Assembly (NCBI GenBank): GCA_019744775.1
Contig: JAIETZ010000005.1
Coordinates: forward strand, 62,001-126,000
Direction: 5' to 3'
Source: Candidatus Obscuribacterales bacterium
GTDB lineage: Bacteria; Cyanobacteriota; Vampirovibrionia; Obscuribacterales; Obscuribacteraceae
Length of the DNA: 64,000 nucleotides
Shown: positions 33,417 through 42,486 of the stretch, piece after piece
How positions within the stretch are numbered: position 1 is the stretch's first letter
Layout: every line of letters begins with the position of its first letter
The notes under the pieces: model-generated
Told to the model about the DNA's origin: nothing
The model's database searches: none
Seen by the model: the letters and a program-made list of their open reading frames with translations, nothing else
Made by a program: the position numbers and the translations under genes

Positions 33417-34103
33417 CTATTCGTCAGTTTTGAACCGATAGCCGATGCGAGGCTCGGTGCGAATATATTGCGGACGTGCCGGATCATGCTCGATCTTGCT
33501 CCGTAAATTAGCCATATGAACGCGCAAAGTATGAGTATCGTCAATTTGCTCAGGACCCCACACCTTAGCCAATAACTGGCTATGAGTCATCACACGATTA
33601 CGATATTGAATAAGACACTTAAGCAAATCGTATTCTTTTGGTGTTAAGTGAATTTCCTCGCCGGCTACGGTTACTAACCTATTAACATAATCAACTTTGA
33701 GATCGTTTATCTCAAAAGTGGGATCTGTTGTATCTTCGTCATTGCCGAGCGATCGGCGCATGACTGCGCGCATGCGAGCAAGTAATTCACCTACGCCGAA
33801 AGGCTTGATCAAATAGTCATCAGCGCCTAGATCCAGCGCGCGAATTTTGTCGTCTTCTCTATCTCGAACCGACAAAACAATGATGGGGATTTTTGTCCAA
33901 CGACGAAGTTCCTCACAGACGGCAAAACCGTCGGTACCGGGCATGGCCAAATCTAAAATGACAATATCCGGTGGTCTTTCAGAGGCAAGCGTAAGTCCTT
34001 CTTCGCCACTGGATGCAGCCTGGACCGCGTAGCCGGTCCGCTCCAATCCAGCACGCAATGCTCGTCTTATCTGCGGTTCATCATCGATAACAAGAACTTT
34101 CAT
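33417..34103 (-). CDS. kdpE: KdpE-like response regulator (OmpR/PhoB family)
   Basis: Seen: 228 residues. Receiver domain 1-115 with DDE (8-10 region), phospho-acceptor D in VILDLAMPGTDG (about 51) and KPFG (about 101), then a winged helix DNA-binding domain (IHLTPKEYDLLKCL, and the recognition-helix region DDTHTLRVHMANLRSKIE). The segment PIIVLSVRDREDDKIRALDLGADDY is especially close to KdpE. It follows the sensor kinase gene after 36 bases. Likely regulates the permease downstream; direct target not shown. Confidence 0.9.
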   Translation of the reverse strand: MKVLVIDDEPQIRRALRAGLERTGYAVQAASSGEEGLTLASERPPDIVILDLAMPGTDGFAVCEELRRWTKIPIIVLSVRDREDDKIRALDLGADDYLIKPFGVGELLARMRAVMRRSLGNDEDTTDPTFEINDLKVDYVNRLVTVAGEEIHLTPKEYDLLKCLIQYRNRVMTHSQLLAKVWGPEQIDDTHTLRVHMANLRSKIEHDPARPQYIRTEPRIGYRFKTDE

Positions 34104-34139
34104 GTTTGCCTGACTCTTAAAAGGTCATCTATTAACAAC

Positions 34140-35135
34140 TTACCGCAAGGTTAGGCTAATTGTGAAGACCGAACCGCCACCTTCTCTATTACGGGCAGCG
34201 AGGATACCACCATTTGCCTGAACTAGTCCACGGCATACGGCTAAACCGATACCAAGTCCCGGTACTGAACTTTCCTGTAACCCGACGCCCCTATAGAAAG
34301 GCTCAAAGATGTGTGAAATATCTTCCGTGGATAGTCCTCGTCCTCTGTCGAGTACTTCTATTAAGACTTGCTCTCCTTGCTTGCGTGCAATTATTTCCAC
34401 CGTACTATCAGCAGGCGAATATTTGAGAGCGTTTTCCACTAAATTCTTCGCGACCTGAACCATCTGCACTGAATCTATAGAAATATCAGAGATGTCCGGA
34501 TCAATACTGACGGTAATACGATTATTGAATTCCTCACTAAAATGATCAAGAACCATCCCGACTAATTCCGAGACAGGTGTAGGTTCTAACTTCGGCCGCC
34601 AAGCACCTGCTTCAAGTCGAGACAGATCAAGAATATTGCCGATTAGTCTGTTCAGCCTATCTGATTCTTGATCAATAGTTTGATACAGAACTCGTTGAGT
34701 CTCCGGATCAAAAGGTTGTCCTTCGGAAAGCAACGTTGAAACAGATGCCTTAATAGCAGTCAATGGGCTTCGAAAATCATGAGAGACCATAGAAAGCAAC
34801 GCAGTCTTCAGCCTATCGGCATCAGCAAGCGCAGAGGCCTCCGACTGCGCTTTCATCAAAGCGTCGCGCATTGCAACAAGATGACCGGTGACGACTGCGG
34901 CAAAAAGAAACATACACAGCGTTATCCATTCCGCCGGAGATTGAACGGTAAATGTATATCGCGGTGTAATGAAAAACCAGTTAATTGCAAGGAACGAGCA
35001 AAGAGATGCCCAGACGGCTACGCCACGACCGGCAAACAGGGCCGTTATGATTACCACAAACAAGTATAAAATCGGTGCATTAGCAGCAGTATTACCCAAG
35101 CCAAGTTGCTGCATCAGTGCAGTGACTAAGGCCAC
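34140..35135 (-). CDS. KdpD-like histidine kinase lacking the N-terminal sensor domains
   Basis: Seen: 331 residues. Membrane segments with the KdpD DUF4118 signature (INWFFITPRYTFTVQSP at about 50-67), H-box MVSHDFRSPLTAIKAS, N-box NLVENALKYSP, and ATP-lid motifs DRGRGLS and GLGIGLAV. Full KdpD (about 900 residues) begins with a KdpD nucleotide-binding domain and a Usp domain; both are absent. The annotated GTG start has a poor ribosome site. The frame is open for 28 further codons to a stop inside the protease gene, with only rare codons (CTG, ATT) as starts, so the real start is uncertain. Senses something other than, or besides, the standard cues. Confidence 0.82.
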   Translation of the reverse strand: MALVTALMQQLGLGNTAANAPILYLFVVIITALFAGRGVAVWASLCSFLAINWFFITPRYTFTVQSPAEWITLCMFLFAAVVTGHLVAMRDALMKAQSEASALADADRLKTALLSMVSHDFRSPLTAIKASVSTLLSEGQPFDPETQRVLYQTIDQESDRLNRLIGNILDLSRLEAGAWRPKLEPTPVSELVGMVLDHFSEEFNNRITVSIDPDISDISIDSVQMVQVAKNLVENALKYSPADSTVEIIARKQGEQVLIEVLDRGRGLSTEDISHIFEPFYRGVGLQESSVPGLGIGLAVCRGLVQANGGILAARNREGGGSVFTISLTLR

Positions 35136-35190
35136 GCCTAAAGTGGCACAGCAAATTTGAATCGCTAATTTACCAAGTGAACGAATGGTT

Positions 35191-36567
35191 TTAGTTCTTG
35201 TAGGCAGACGGCGAAGTTGACTTTAATGATGCTGCCGGTGTAGTGGCAACAATTTCCTTATTTAACACTTCAACAGCTTTGAGCAATTGAACATCTTTGC
35301 CATCGGTGGGGGCACGTTTGAAATTACTGAATGTGGGATCAATCCACCAAGGACCTTTTCCTTGTTTGTAATCATCTTCTTTCAAAACAATTTCAAAATC
35401 AGGCACGATACCAAGCTTATTGATATCAGTGTCGTTTGGTGTTAGATAACGAGCAATGGTCACATTTATACCGGAGCCATCGTCAAGTCTGTTAATAGCT
35501 TGGACCAATCCCTTACCGAACGACTTCTGACCAATTAATTTAGCGCGTCCATTGTCACGCAATGCACCGCTCAAGATTTCACTGGCTGAAGCTGATCCCG
35601 GATTGATCAAGACAACCATAGGCAATTTGCTCACTACACCGGAATTAGCCATCTGCGAGGTTTTATAACCGTCAGCATCTATTGTTGAAACGATCACACC
35701 GGAGTCAATAAACATGTTGGCAATATCAATTGCATTGGAGAGTAATCCACCAGGATTGTTTCTCAAATCAAGCACAATTCCCTTGATATTTTTGCCGGCC
35801 AACTCTTTGATAGTTTCGCGCATTTCAGTATTGGCTTTGGAAGAAATGAACGTATCGAGTCGGATATAACCGATGCCGCCTGGCAAAACTGTATGGCTGG
35901 CTACTGCCTTAATTGGAATCTCAGCCCGAGTAAGAGGAATTTTCTTCTTCTCAGTACCGCGAGCAATTGTGATTATCACTTTGGTATTAATTGGTCCGCG
36001 AATCTGTTTTACAACTTGATCCAGCGACTGACCCTTAACAGGCTTATTATCAACTTCGATAATTTCATCACCGGGCATGATGTTGGCGTTATAAGCCGGA
36101 GTATTTTCAATTGGAGCAATTACAACAACTCTTTGTTCTTTATTCATGCCGAGTTGCATGCCTACACCAAAAAGGTGAGCTTCAATTTGCGATTTCTCCT
36201 CATCAAACGCATCGCGATTTAAAAAGCGAGTATAAGGATCGCCCAAACTGGCAAGCATTGTTTCAATGGCTTTACATGCGTCATCGGAAGATTTTAGTTT
36301 GCCATCGTAATGATGTTCCCAACGTCCCCAATCTTGACCAGCAAATTTCTGGTCATAATAAGAATCTTTGATGAGTTTCCATGCTTGGCGATACAAAACT
36401 GGCGGCGGCACGGAAATTTTATCTGGTTGAACAAATGTTGCCGGAGTCTTCGGCTCAGCAAAGACGGGATTTAATTGAAGTCCTCCCAGCCAAGAACCCA
36501 AAAGAATTGTGAAGCTAGCGGCTAAGCCTGCAAGTGCCTTGCCGGAGAATGCCTTGTAAGTACGCAA
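35191..36567 (-). CDS. S41 family C-terminal processing protease (CtpA/Prc-like)
   Basis: A periplasmic serine protease with a Ser-Lys dyad that degrades or trims proteins from the C-terminus. Seen: 458 residues. Signal anchor at 10-30, a PDZ domain at about 120-210 (GVGMQLGMN... IMPGDEIIEVDNKPVKG), the nucleophile Ser in NPGSASASEILSGAL and the Lys in GQKSFGKGLVQ. Its stop lies 55 bases before the kinase start, so it may be the first gene of the kinase-regulator-permease group; a role in that signalling is inference. Confidence 0.94.
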   Translation of the reverse strand: MRTYKAFSGKALAGLAASFTILLGSWLGGLQLNPVFAEPKTPATFVQPDKISVPPPVLYRQAWKLIKDSYYDQKFAGQDWGRWEHHYDGKLKSSDDACKAIETMLASLGDPYTRFLNRDAFDEEKSQIEAHLFGVGMQLGMNKEQRVVVIAPIENTPAYNANIMPGDEIIEVDNKPVKGQSLDQVVKQIRGPINTKVIITIARGTEKKKIPLTRAEIPIKAVASHTVLPGGIGYIRLDTFISSKANTEMRETIKELAGKNIKGIVLDLRNNPGGLLSNAIDIANMFIDSGVIVSTIDADGYKTSQMANSGVVSKLPMVVLINPGSASASEILSGALRDNGRAKLIGQKSFGKGLVQAINRLDDGSGINVTIARYLTPNDTDINKLGIVPDFEIVLKEDDYKQGKGPWWIDPTFSNFKRAPTDGKDVQLLKAVEVLNKEIVATTPAASLKSTSPSAYKN

Positions 36568-36742
36568 TGATGACTCCTCGATTAAATCGCTTCGATTAAA
36601 CTACCTGTACCGGCTAAATAGATCTACTAATCTTCAGTTTATTTAATTCTACAGTTTTTCGCCACCGCCGCTCAAATTATCGCCATAAGAAAATTGGCTT
36701 CTAATAGTGAACTTTATAGCCTTGTCTTTTAGATGCAATTCT

Positions 36743-36770
36743 TTGTAACTTAATAGGTATCCTCTATACT
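36743..36770 (+). promoter_or_regulatory. promoter of the flippase-like gene
   Basis: TTGTAA (36743-36748) and TATACT (36765-36770) with a 16-base spacer, about 80 bases before ATG 36852. The rest of 36568-36742 is AT-rich and shows nothing else clear. Confidence 0.5.
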
Positions 36771-36851
36771 CTGCCGGTCGACTCCGAGCGTCGATAACTG
36801 AGATTTCGCTTAGAATATGTCCGGTAAAAACGTCCTGGAGCCAATTAGGGC

Positions 36852-37937
36852 ATGATTACTGAAGAACTGACAAAACCAAAGCCGGAAGTGGAAGTGGCAG
36901 TGCCGGTTGCCCAACAGCAGCCAGAGTTCATTGATGCGTTATCCCAGCACCCGATTGTTGCCAAGTTGATGTCCAAAGAGGTCAAATTTCGCCTAAAAGT
37001 CGCCATAAGTGTCGTTCTCTTTGCCTCCTTGTTCATATTCGGCAAAGTTGACCTGAGTGAAGCTTGGCAGGCTGCCGTTAATGCCAACCAAGTTTATCTA
37101 GTGGGCGCATTAGCCATCTTCTTGTTATCGGTATTCCTTAACGCTCATCGTTGGCAATTGTTAGCCAGTGCCGTCGGACTGAATAAGTCACTTTTGCAAC
37201 TGGTGCAATATTGCTATGTCGGTCTTTTCTTCAACTTATTCCTGCCTTCAACAGTTGGCGGGGATGTCAGCCGTTGCTATTACTTGTCTAAAGGCACAGG
37301 CAAATACATCAATGCGTTTTACTCGGTAGTAGCCGACAGAGCAGCTGGCATATCAGTGCTTTTCTTGATGGCTTCAATTGGATTGGTTTTTGGGCCAGGC
37401 GGTACTGGTCTTCCCTGGCAACTTCGCTTACCGATATTTGTCGGAACAGTTTTGGTCTTCGGTTTACTACCATTTGTACCGCGTCTAGCAACTCTAGTTT
37501 TAGGCAAAGAAAACTGGGTTAGCCGTCAGCTTAACGAGTCCGTTGCTTCTGTTTATTGGCGCAACAAAAATCTTGTGATGGTCTCTTTTGCCTGGTCAAT
37601 TATTTTGCAGGTGGTCATAGTTGTTTGCCACGTTGCTGTCGGCATGGCATTAGGTCTTAACCAAGTACCACTCTGGTACTACTTTGTCTTCTACCCGTCA
37701 GTGGCTGTGCTCGGATTTATTACGCCGACATTCAACGGCATAGGCATCCGTGAATGGTCATACACCTATTTCTTGATGCTCATGGGCGTAGACAAAGCAC
37801 ACGCCGTCACTTACGCAATTATCTGGTTTGGTCTAATTACCTTGACCAGCTTGGTTGGCGGACTTGTCTATGGTCTGGGACATTTCAAAATCTCCGCTGC
37901 CGAGATGGAAAAGATACAACACGAAAGCCTTCACTAA
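36852..37937 (+). CDS. flippase-like membrane protein (LPG_synthase_TM family)
   Basis: Seen: 361 residues with a cytoplasmic N-terminus of about 45 residues (Pro/Glu/Val-rich) and about eight membrane segments. Motifs FNLFLPSTVGGDVSRCYYLSK and ADRAAGISVLF match the lysylphosphatidylglycerol synthase membrane domain/UPF0104 group, whose members move lipids or add glycans to the envelope. Without an MprF catalytic domain, lipid flipping or glycolipid handling is the best guess. The CCA-adding gene starts one base after its stop. Confidence 0.8.
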   Translation: MITEELTKPKPEVEVAVPVAQQQPEFIDALSQHPIVAKLMSKEVKFRLKVAISVVLFASLFIFGKVDLSEAWQAAVNANQVYLVGALAIFLLSVFLNAHRWQLLASAVGLNKSLLQLVQYCYVGLFFNLFLPSTVGGDVSRCYYLSKGTGKYINAFYSVVADRAAGISVLFLMASIGLVFGPGGTGLPWQLRLPIFVGTVLVFGLLPFVPRLATLVLGKENWVSRQLNESVASVYWRNKNLVMVSFAWSIILQVVIVVCHVAVGMALGLNQVPLWYYFVFYPSVAVLGFITPTFNGIGIREWSYTYFLMLMGVDKAHAVTYAIIWFGLITLTSLVGGLVYGLGHFKISAAEMEKIQHESLH

Positions 37938-39377
37938 GTGTTTGCCAAAGGTCTACATCCAAACGATAACGCCACCATAAGGCAAGTAATCGGGGACGCA
38001 GCAGCTGCTGGCGCCAAGCTATATTTAGTCGGCGGTTATTTGCGCGATGTATTGTCGGGTAAAGCAACTGCGGACAATTTACCAAAAGACATTGACTTCG
38101 CTGTTGAAGGTGCATCCGCCGTTCAATTAGCCAGAACTTTAGCGGACAAACTTGCCGGGCACTTCGTATTGCTTGACGAAAAACTTGATACCGCAAGAGT
38201 TGTATTCGACAACGGCCAAGTTGTTGATTTAGCAGGCGTTGTCGGCGGCAGCATCAAGACTGATATTTTTCGTCGTGATTTCACTATTAACGCGCTTGCC
38301 TGGGACTCAAGTGAACCGGACAAAATAATTGATCTGGTCAATGGCGAGTCCCATCTGAAAAACAAAATTGTTCAAGCAATTTCAGAAGAGAATCTCTTAG
38401 ATGATCCACTGCGTTTATTGCGCGCATTCCGCTTTCAAGCAACAACCGGCTGCAAAATAGATGGTGCAACATTTGATCTCATCAAGAAAAACAGCAAATA
38501 TCTTGCTGAGCCTGCCGCTGAGCGCATCAATTACGAGCTATTCAAAATCCTAGAGACTGACGATGCTAAAAGCATTCTCCAATTAATGGGCGAAGCAGAT
38601 ATTTTGGAAGTCATTTTTCCAGAACTCACTGCAACCAGACAAGTAACAACCAACGCTTATCACCACCTAGGGCTTTGGGATCATTCACTGGAGGTCGTCA
38701 GACAGTCTGAATTATGGACTAAAAAAGTCCCGGCTTGGGTTATGCAAAGCGCTACTCAAGATATAACTGCCGGCGTAAGTCGATTAGCCGCCACAAAATT
38801 GGCATGTCTCTTGCACGATATCGGCAAGCCGGCGACTTGGGTTATTAACGAAGATGGTCGCCATACTTTCTATGGTCACGACAAAGTCGGTGCGGACTTG
38901 TGCGAAAACATAGCCAAAAGACTCAAATGGTCGACAGCCTTGTCCAGATTCATAGTAAAGCTCGTTGCCTGGCATCTGCGCCCTGGACATTTATTCCATC
39001 AGGGTCGGCCAACGGAAAAGGCCGTTAATCGCTTTTACCGAAACTGTGGAGCCGATGTGCCGGAATTGATGCTCTTGGCATTTGGCGATTTAGGGGCAAC
39101 TTGTGGTCCTGGATTAGAAGGTGCGCAAAAAGATGCTCTTGAAAAGAGTTTGATTGAACTTTTAAGCGGTTTTCCCGTCTATATAAGTAAGCAGGAATCT
39201 ACACCGTGTCTGCTTGATGGCAAGCGAGTAATGAAGCTACTTGATATCGGTCCGGGACCAGTCGTGGGAGAGATTTTAGAAGCACTTTACGAGGCTCAGT
39301 GCGTTAATGAAGTAATCGGTCGGGAAGCCGCTGAACGCTTTGTTATTGACTACTACCAGCGACAAACAAAAAGCTAA
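37938..39377 (+). CDS. CCA-adding tRNA nucleotidyltransferase / poly(A) polymerase family with HD domain
   Basis: Seen: 479 residues. Class II nucleotidyltransferase head at 1-140 with YLVGGYLRDVLSG and the DID metal pair (PKDIDFAVEG), then DIFRRDFTINALAWD and RLLRAFRFQATTG. A C-terminal HD domain at about 225-400 has HHLGLWDHSLEVV, LLHDIGKPATW and a later FYGHDKVG. Family: such proteins add CCA or one of its parts to tRNA 3' ends; the HD domain can remove phosphate or cyclic ends. GTG start immediately after the previous stop (no gap), so coupled. In some lineages CC and A are added by separate enzymes, so full CCA activity is not certain. Confidence 0.9.
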   Translation: MFAKGLHPNDNATIRQVIGDAAAAGAKLYLVGGYLRDVLSGKATADNLPKDIDFAVEGASAVQLARTLADKLAGHFVLLDEKLDTARVVFDNGQVVDLAGVVGGSIKTDIFRRDFTINALAWDSSEPDKIIDLVNGESHLKNKIVQAISEENLLDDPLRLLRAFRFQATTGCKIDGATFDLIKKNSKYLAEPAAERINYELFKILETDDAKSILQLMGEADILEVIFPELTATRQVTTNAYHHLGLWDHSLEVVRQSELWTKKVPAWVMQSATQDITAGVSRLAATKLACLLHDIGKPATWVINEDGRHTFYGHDKVGADLCENIAKRLKWSTALSRFIVKLVAWHLRPGHLFHQGRPTEKAVNRFYRNCGADVPELMLLAFGDLGATCGPGLEGAQKDALEKSLIELLSGFPVYISKQESTPCLLDGKRVMKLLDIGPGPVVGEILEALYEAQCVNEVIGREAAERFVIDYYQRQTKS

Positions 39378-39464
39378 AACTTCTAACTTGGCATCTAGAA
39401 TTCACGATTAGCCTGCCTGTACCCGGGAATAGATAGAGGGGATGGGTTTAGAGGCACCAACGAA

Positions 39465-39734
39465 ATGGACAAGGGCTACAACGTAAAAGCGGACAAGCTT
39501 CGCAATTACACAATCATTGCCAGGCTGGACGATGCGATTCCGCTACAAACGGATGAATGGCAACACGTCGAGCAAATTCTCAATCAAATAAGTGAGTTCA
39601 TTCCGATAAGTATGCTCAATAACATCACTGAATCAATAATCGCCTATGCAGATGATCAAGCCCGCCGCGGATATCTCTTAGGTCAAGAAGATCTCGTCAA
39701 AGAACTCAAACAAAAAGCTTCGCGCATAGCATAA
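39465..39734 (+). CDS. small hypothetical protein
   Basis: Not recognised. 89 residues, soluble, with two helices (DEWQHVEQILNQISEFI and GQEDLVKELKQKASRI) around a PISMLNNITESIIAYADD segment. No motif that points to a function. Start ATG 39465; GAGG lies 11 bases before it. It falls between the CCA-adding gene and the THUMP-like methyltransferase and may share their transcript. Confidence 0.55.
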   Translation: MDKGYNVKADKLRNYTIIARLDDAIPLQTDEWQHVEQILNQISEFIPISMLNNITESIIAYADDQARRGYLLGQEDLVKELKQKASRIA

Positions 39735-39764
39735 TTAGACAAACACTCAGATCTGGGGTGGTTA

Positions 39765-40949
39765 GTGTCCAATACCACTGATGCTGTTGCACGTTTTCAG
39801 GCGCTCCTTTCTAAGCAGGGGCAATTACTGCTGTCAAAGTTGGCTCAAGAAGACTTAACTGCTGAAAACGAATTACGTATTAGCACTCAACTCCGCAAGG
39901 AATTTCCGGTGCAAATGGTACTTGATGCGCTGGTGCAGCATCAGCTGCGTCTAAAAGCTCAAGCTAAGTTTTCCAGAGCAATGTATATGTACTTCACCAA
40001 GGCTGGACTGGAACAAGCATCTTCAGAAGTAATCGCTGCATACCGCGCCAAGCGTTTTGCCCAATTGAACAACATAGCCGACTTTTGCTGCGGCATAGGC
40101 GGCGATCTAATTCACCTGGCAAATGTCAGTTCCGTTGCGGCAGTTGATTATGATCCATTGCATCTGGCAATTGCTAAAGTGAATGCAGATGTCTGCAATG
40201 TCAGTCATCCTGTGACTTACAACGAATCAGATGTTAGAGAATTTGATTTGGCAAACATCGACGGAATATTCATTGATCCGGCAAGGCGTACAACAGAAGG
40301 TCGTATGCGCACAGGCGACAGCGAACCTTCAATTAAGTGGTGCACTAACTTACTAGACTCAGTTACACGAATTGGCATTAAGGCAGCTCCTGGTATCGAT
40401 CACGAAATGTTTCCAGATGCCTGGGAGTTAGAATTTATTGCCATTGGCAAAGACTTAAAAGAAGCAGTTGCCTGGTCGCCTTCGCTTTCCCAATCTAAAA
40501 GGCGGGCGACAATACTACCTTTCGGTCATACACTGACAGAAAAGCCGGGACCACCAGTGGATGTAAAAATGCCTGGAGAATTTCTTTTAGACCCAAATCC
40601 ATCAGTCACAAGAGCGGGACTCGTGGAAGAGCTGGCACGTGAACTAAATGCCTGGAAAATAGACGAAAAGATTGGCTTTTTGTCTTCAGATAAAGAAATG
40701 CAGTCCCCTTTCGGCAGAACACTAAAGGTGATCGACTCAAACCCCTGGAATCAAAAACAACTTCCAAGCCGCCTTAAGCAATATGACATTGGAGTAGTCG
40801 ACATCCGCCGCCGGGGGCTAGCCGGAGACGTTGATCAATTTCAGAAGAGCCTTAAACTTACAGGCTCACGCAAGGCAACATTAATCATGACCCGCGTGCA
40901 AGAAAAGCCCTGGGCTCTGATTTGCGTTGATGTCGAAACAACTAGTTGA
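39765..40949 (+). CDS. class I SAM methyltransferase with THUMP-like domain
   Basis: Seen: 394 residues. Residues 1-90 are helical; the methyltransferase core is at about 95-200 with motif I NIADFCCGIGGDLIHLAN and AAVDYDPLHLAIAKVNA, and GIFIDPARRTTEGR as the catalytic motif IV region. The C-terminal part fits the THUMP-like domain. Family: these proteins probably modify RNA, but the target is unknown. GTG 39765 is preceded by GGGGTGG. Its end overlaps the convergent sulfatase gene by eight bases. Confidence 0.86.
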   Translation: MSNTTDAVARFQALLSKQGQLLLSKLAQEDLTAENELRISTQLRKEFPVQMVLDALVQHQLRLKAQAKFSRAMYMYFTKAGLEQASSEVIAAYRAKRFAQLNNIADFCCGIGGDLIHLANVSSVAAVDYDPLHLAIAKVNADVCNVSHPVTYNESDVREFDLANIDGIFIDPARRTTEGRMRTGDSEPSIKWCTNLLDSVTRIGIKAAPGIDHEMFPDAWELEFIAIGKDLKEAVAWSPSLSQSKRRATILPFGHTLTEKPGPPVDVKMPGEFLLDPNPSVTRAGLVEELARELNAWKIDEKIGFLSSDKEMQSPFGRTLKVIDSNPWNQKQLPSRLKQYDIGVVDIRRRGLAGDVDQFQKSLKLTGSRKATLIMTRVQEKPWALICVDVETTS

Positions 40950-42483
40950 GTTGGTTTGTAACATCAATAAATCTATACGGCTGAAGGTAGTTTGAAAAGT
41001 AACTCTTGTCCTGCAAAACTTCTAATTGAGTTCCAAAATACTGATTCAACAATACCCTGAATGTATTAACTGGCGAAATTTCCGGGTAAAGCGTTGAATA
41101 CTTGCCTTCAGGAAAATAGTAAGCGTTTATTATCGACATTCTTTCCTTAAGAAAATCATTAGTCGGTGATTCAATGCCTTCAGACGAATCAAGAGAAGCT
41201 GGTCCGTGATCAGACTGAATGATAATTACTGGCTTTCTTGAATGCGATAGCAGTTGATCAATGAGATTCTCTACCTTTGATTCTGTGAATTTCACCTGTT
41301 CTACAAAAGAATGCTTATCGGCATATTCTTCCAAGTGCATCACTAACGGACCCTTCTGTACACGGCTGCCATCTGCATTAAATAGATACGGCGGATGAGG
41401 CAGGATGCAATGAAGGAAGACGAACTTTGGTGACTGGATATCATCAAGATTAGCTGCTCGATCAAAAGTTTTGAGCCAGTGTGAGCACGCCTCATTTCTT
41501 AGGACCCTAACGTAATCCTCGGCATAAGTCCAAATGGTTGTCGACAATAGGCGGTTCAAGAAGACATCATTCCAACTAAGAGAAATGAGCGAATCGGCAA
41601 GTGGGCTTTTCTGCGTGACGGACCAGTCGGATTTGAACATCACGTATTTGTAGCCGATGGATTTAAGCGATTTGACGACGAAATTGTTTTCAATCAGCTC
41701 AATCATCGGAAACCAATCATTTGATTTCGGTTGGATATTTTCGACTGCGTTGACATAATTCATATTAAGGGTCGCAGCCAAGGAAAGCGGCGTCATCTGG
41801 TAATTGCTGTGACTCTCATCAGCAATGTAGAATCCCTTAGATTTCAAATAATTAGTGAACTTATCGTTATCGTAGTGATAAAGCATCTTCAAGATATCCG
41901 GGCGAGCGCAGCCATCAAGAATGATGTAATAAATGTCAGGCTTTGCACTAGCTTGCAATTGCTGGATTTTGACAGGCTCCTGAACAGCTTGAACTACTTT
42001 TGTTGCACTATGTCTTCTAACTACTTCTTTGCCCGCAACATCAACAGCAGACAACAACAGGCAGCAAACAGCAATCGTATTTAAAAGCGAATTCTTGCCT
42101 TCTAGATACCTACTGTTTCTCATGCAAGCAACAAGCGCAATCCCAGCCATCAACAGCCAAACACCTAAAAGCAACGTTGCGCTGATTGGAATATTACGAG
42201 AGCCTAGGACGAAATACAGAAGCAACATCTGTAGATTACAAATACTTTCGTAAGTAAATCTAAAAGCAAAAAAGCAAAAGACTAATGTGGTCGTCATAAA
42301 AGCAGCTACGACGACATTTCTGCTGATAAGCATGAATAGCAGAAGGAGGACTCCAACTGCACCCATGGCGACAATCATTGGAAGAGCGAGCACTTGAGGG
42401 ATACAGAAGACCGTGCTCACACTATAGAAAGACAATATAGAAAAGGCAGCAAACAAAAATGGATGCAGCGGCAATTTATTCAT
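40942..42483 (-). CDS. membrane-anchored alkaline-phosphatase-superfamily (sulfatase-like) protein
   Basis: Seen: 513 residues. Five membrane segments occupy residues 1-150, then an extracytoplasmic domain beginning KPDIYYIILDGCARPD with metal ligand D. The likely nucleophile Thr sits in NYQMTPLSLAATLNMNYV; later HCILPHPPYLFN and QSDHGPASLD give the further metal ligands. Family: EptA/LtaS-like phosphotransferases share this layout, as do sulfatases. The reaction here is unknown; envelope glycan or lipid modification is likely. It is the last gene of a three-gene minus-strand run with the methyltransferase (3-base gap) and the small membrane protein. Confidence 0.85.
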   Translation of the reverse strand: MNKLPLHPFLFAAFSILSFYSVSTVFCIPQVLALPMIVAMGAVGVLLLLFMLISRNVVVAAFMTTTLVFCFFAFRFTYESICNLQMLLLYFVLGSRNIPISATLLLGVWLLMAGIALVACMRNSRYLEGKNSLLNTIAVCCLLLSAVDVAGKEVVRRHSATKVVQAVQEPVKIQQLQASAKPDIYYIILDGCARPDILKMLYHYDNDKFTNYLKSKGFYIADESHSNYQMTPLSLAATLNMNYVNAVENIQPKSNDWFPMIELIENNFVVKSLKSIGYKYVMFKSDWSVTQKSPLADSLISLSWNDVFLNRLLSTTIWTYAEDYVRVLRNEACSHWLKTFDRAANLDDIQSPKFVFLHCILPHPPYLFNADGSRVQKGPLVMHLEEYADKHSFVEQVKFTESKVENLIDQLLSHSRKPVIIIQSDHGPASLDSSEGIESPTNDFLKERMSIINAYYFPEGKYSTLYPEISPVNTFRVLLNQYFGTQLEVLQDKSYFSNYLQPYRFIDVTNQLN

Positions 42484-42486
42484 TGT

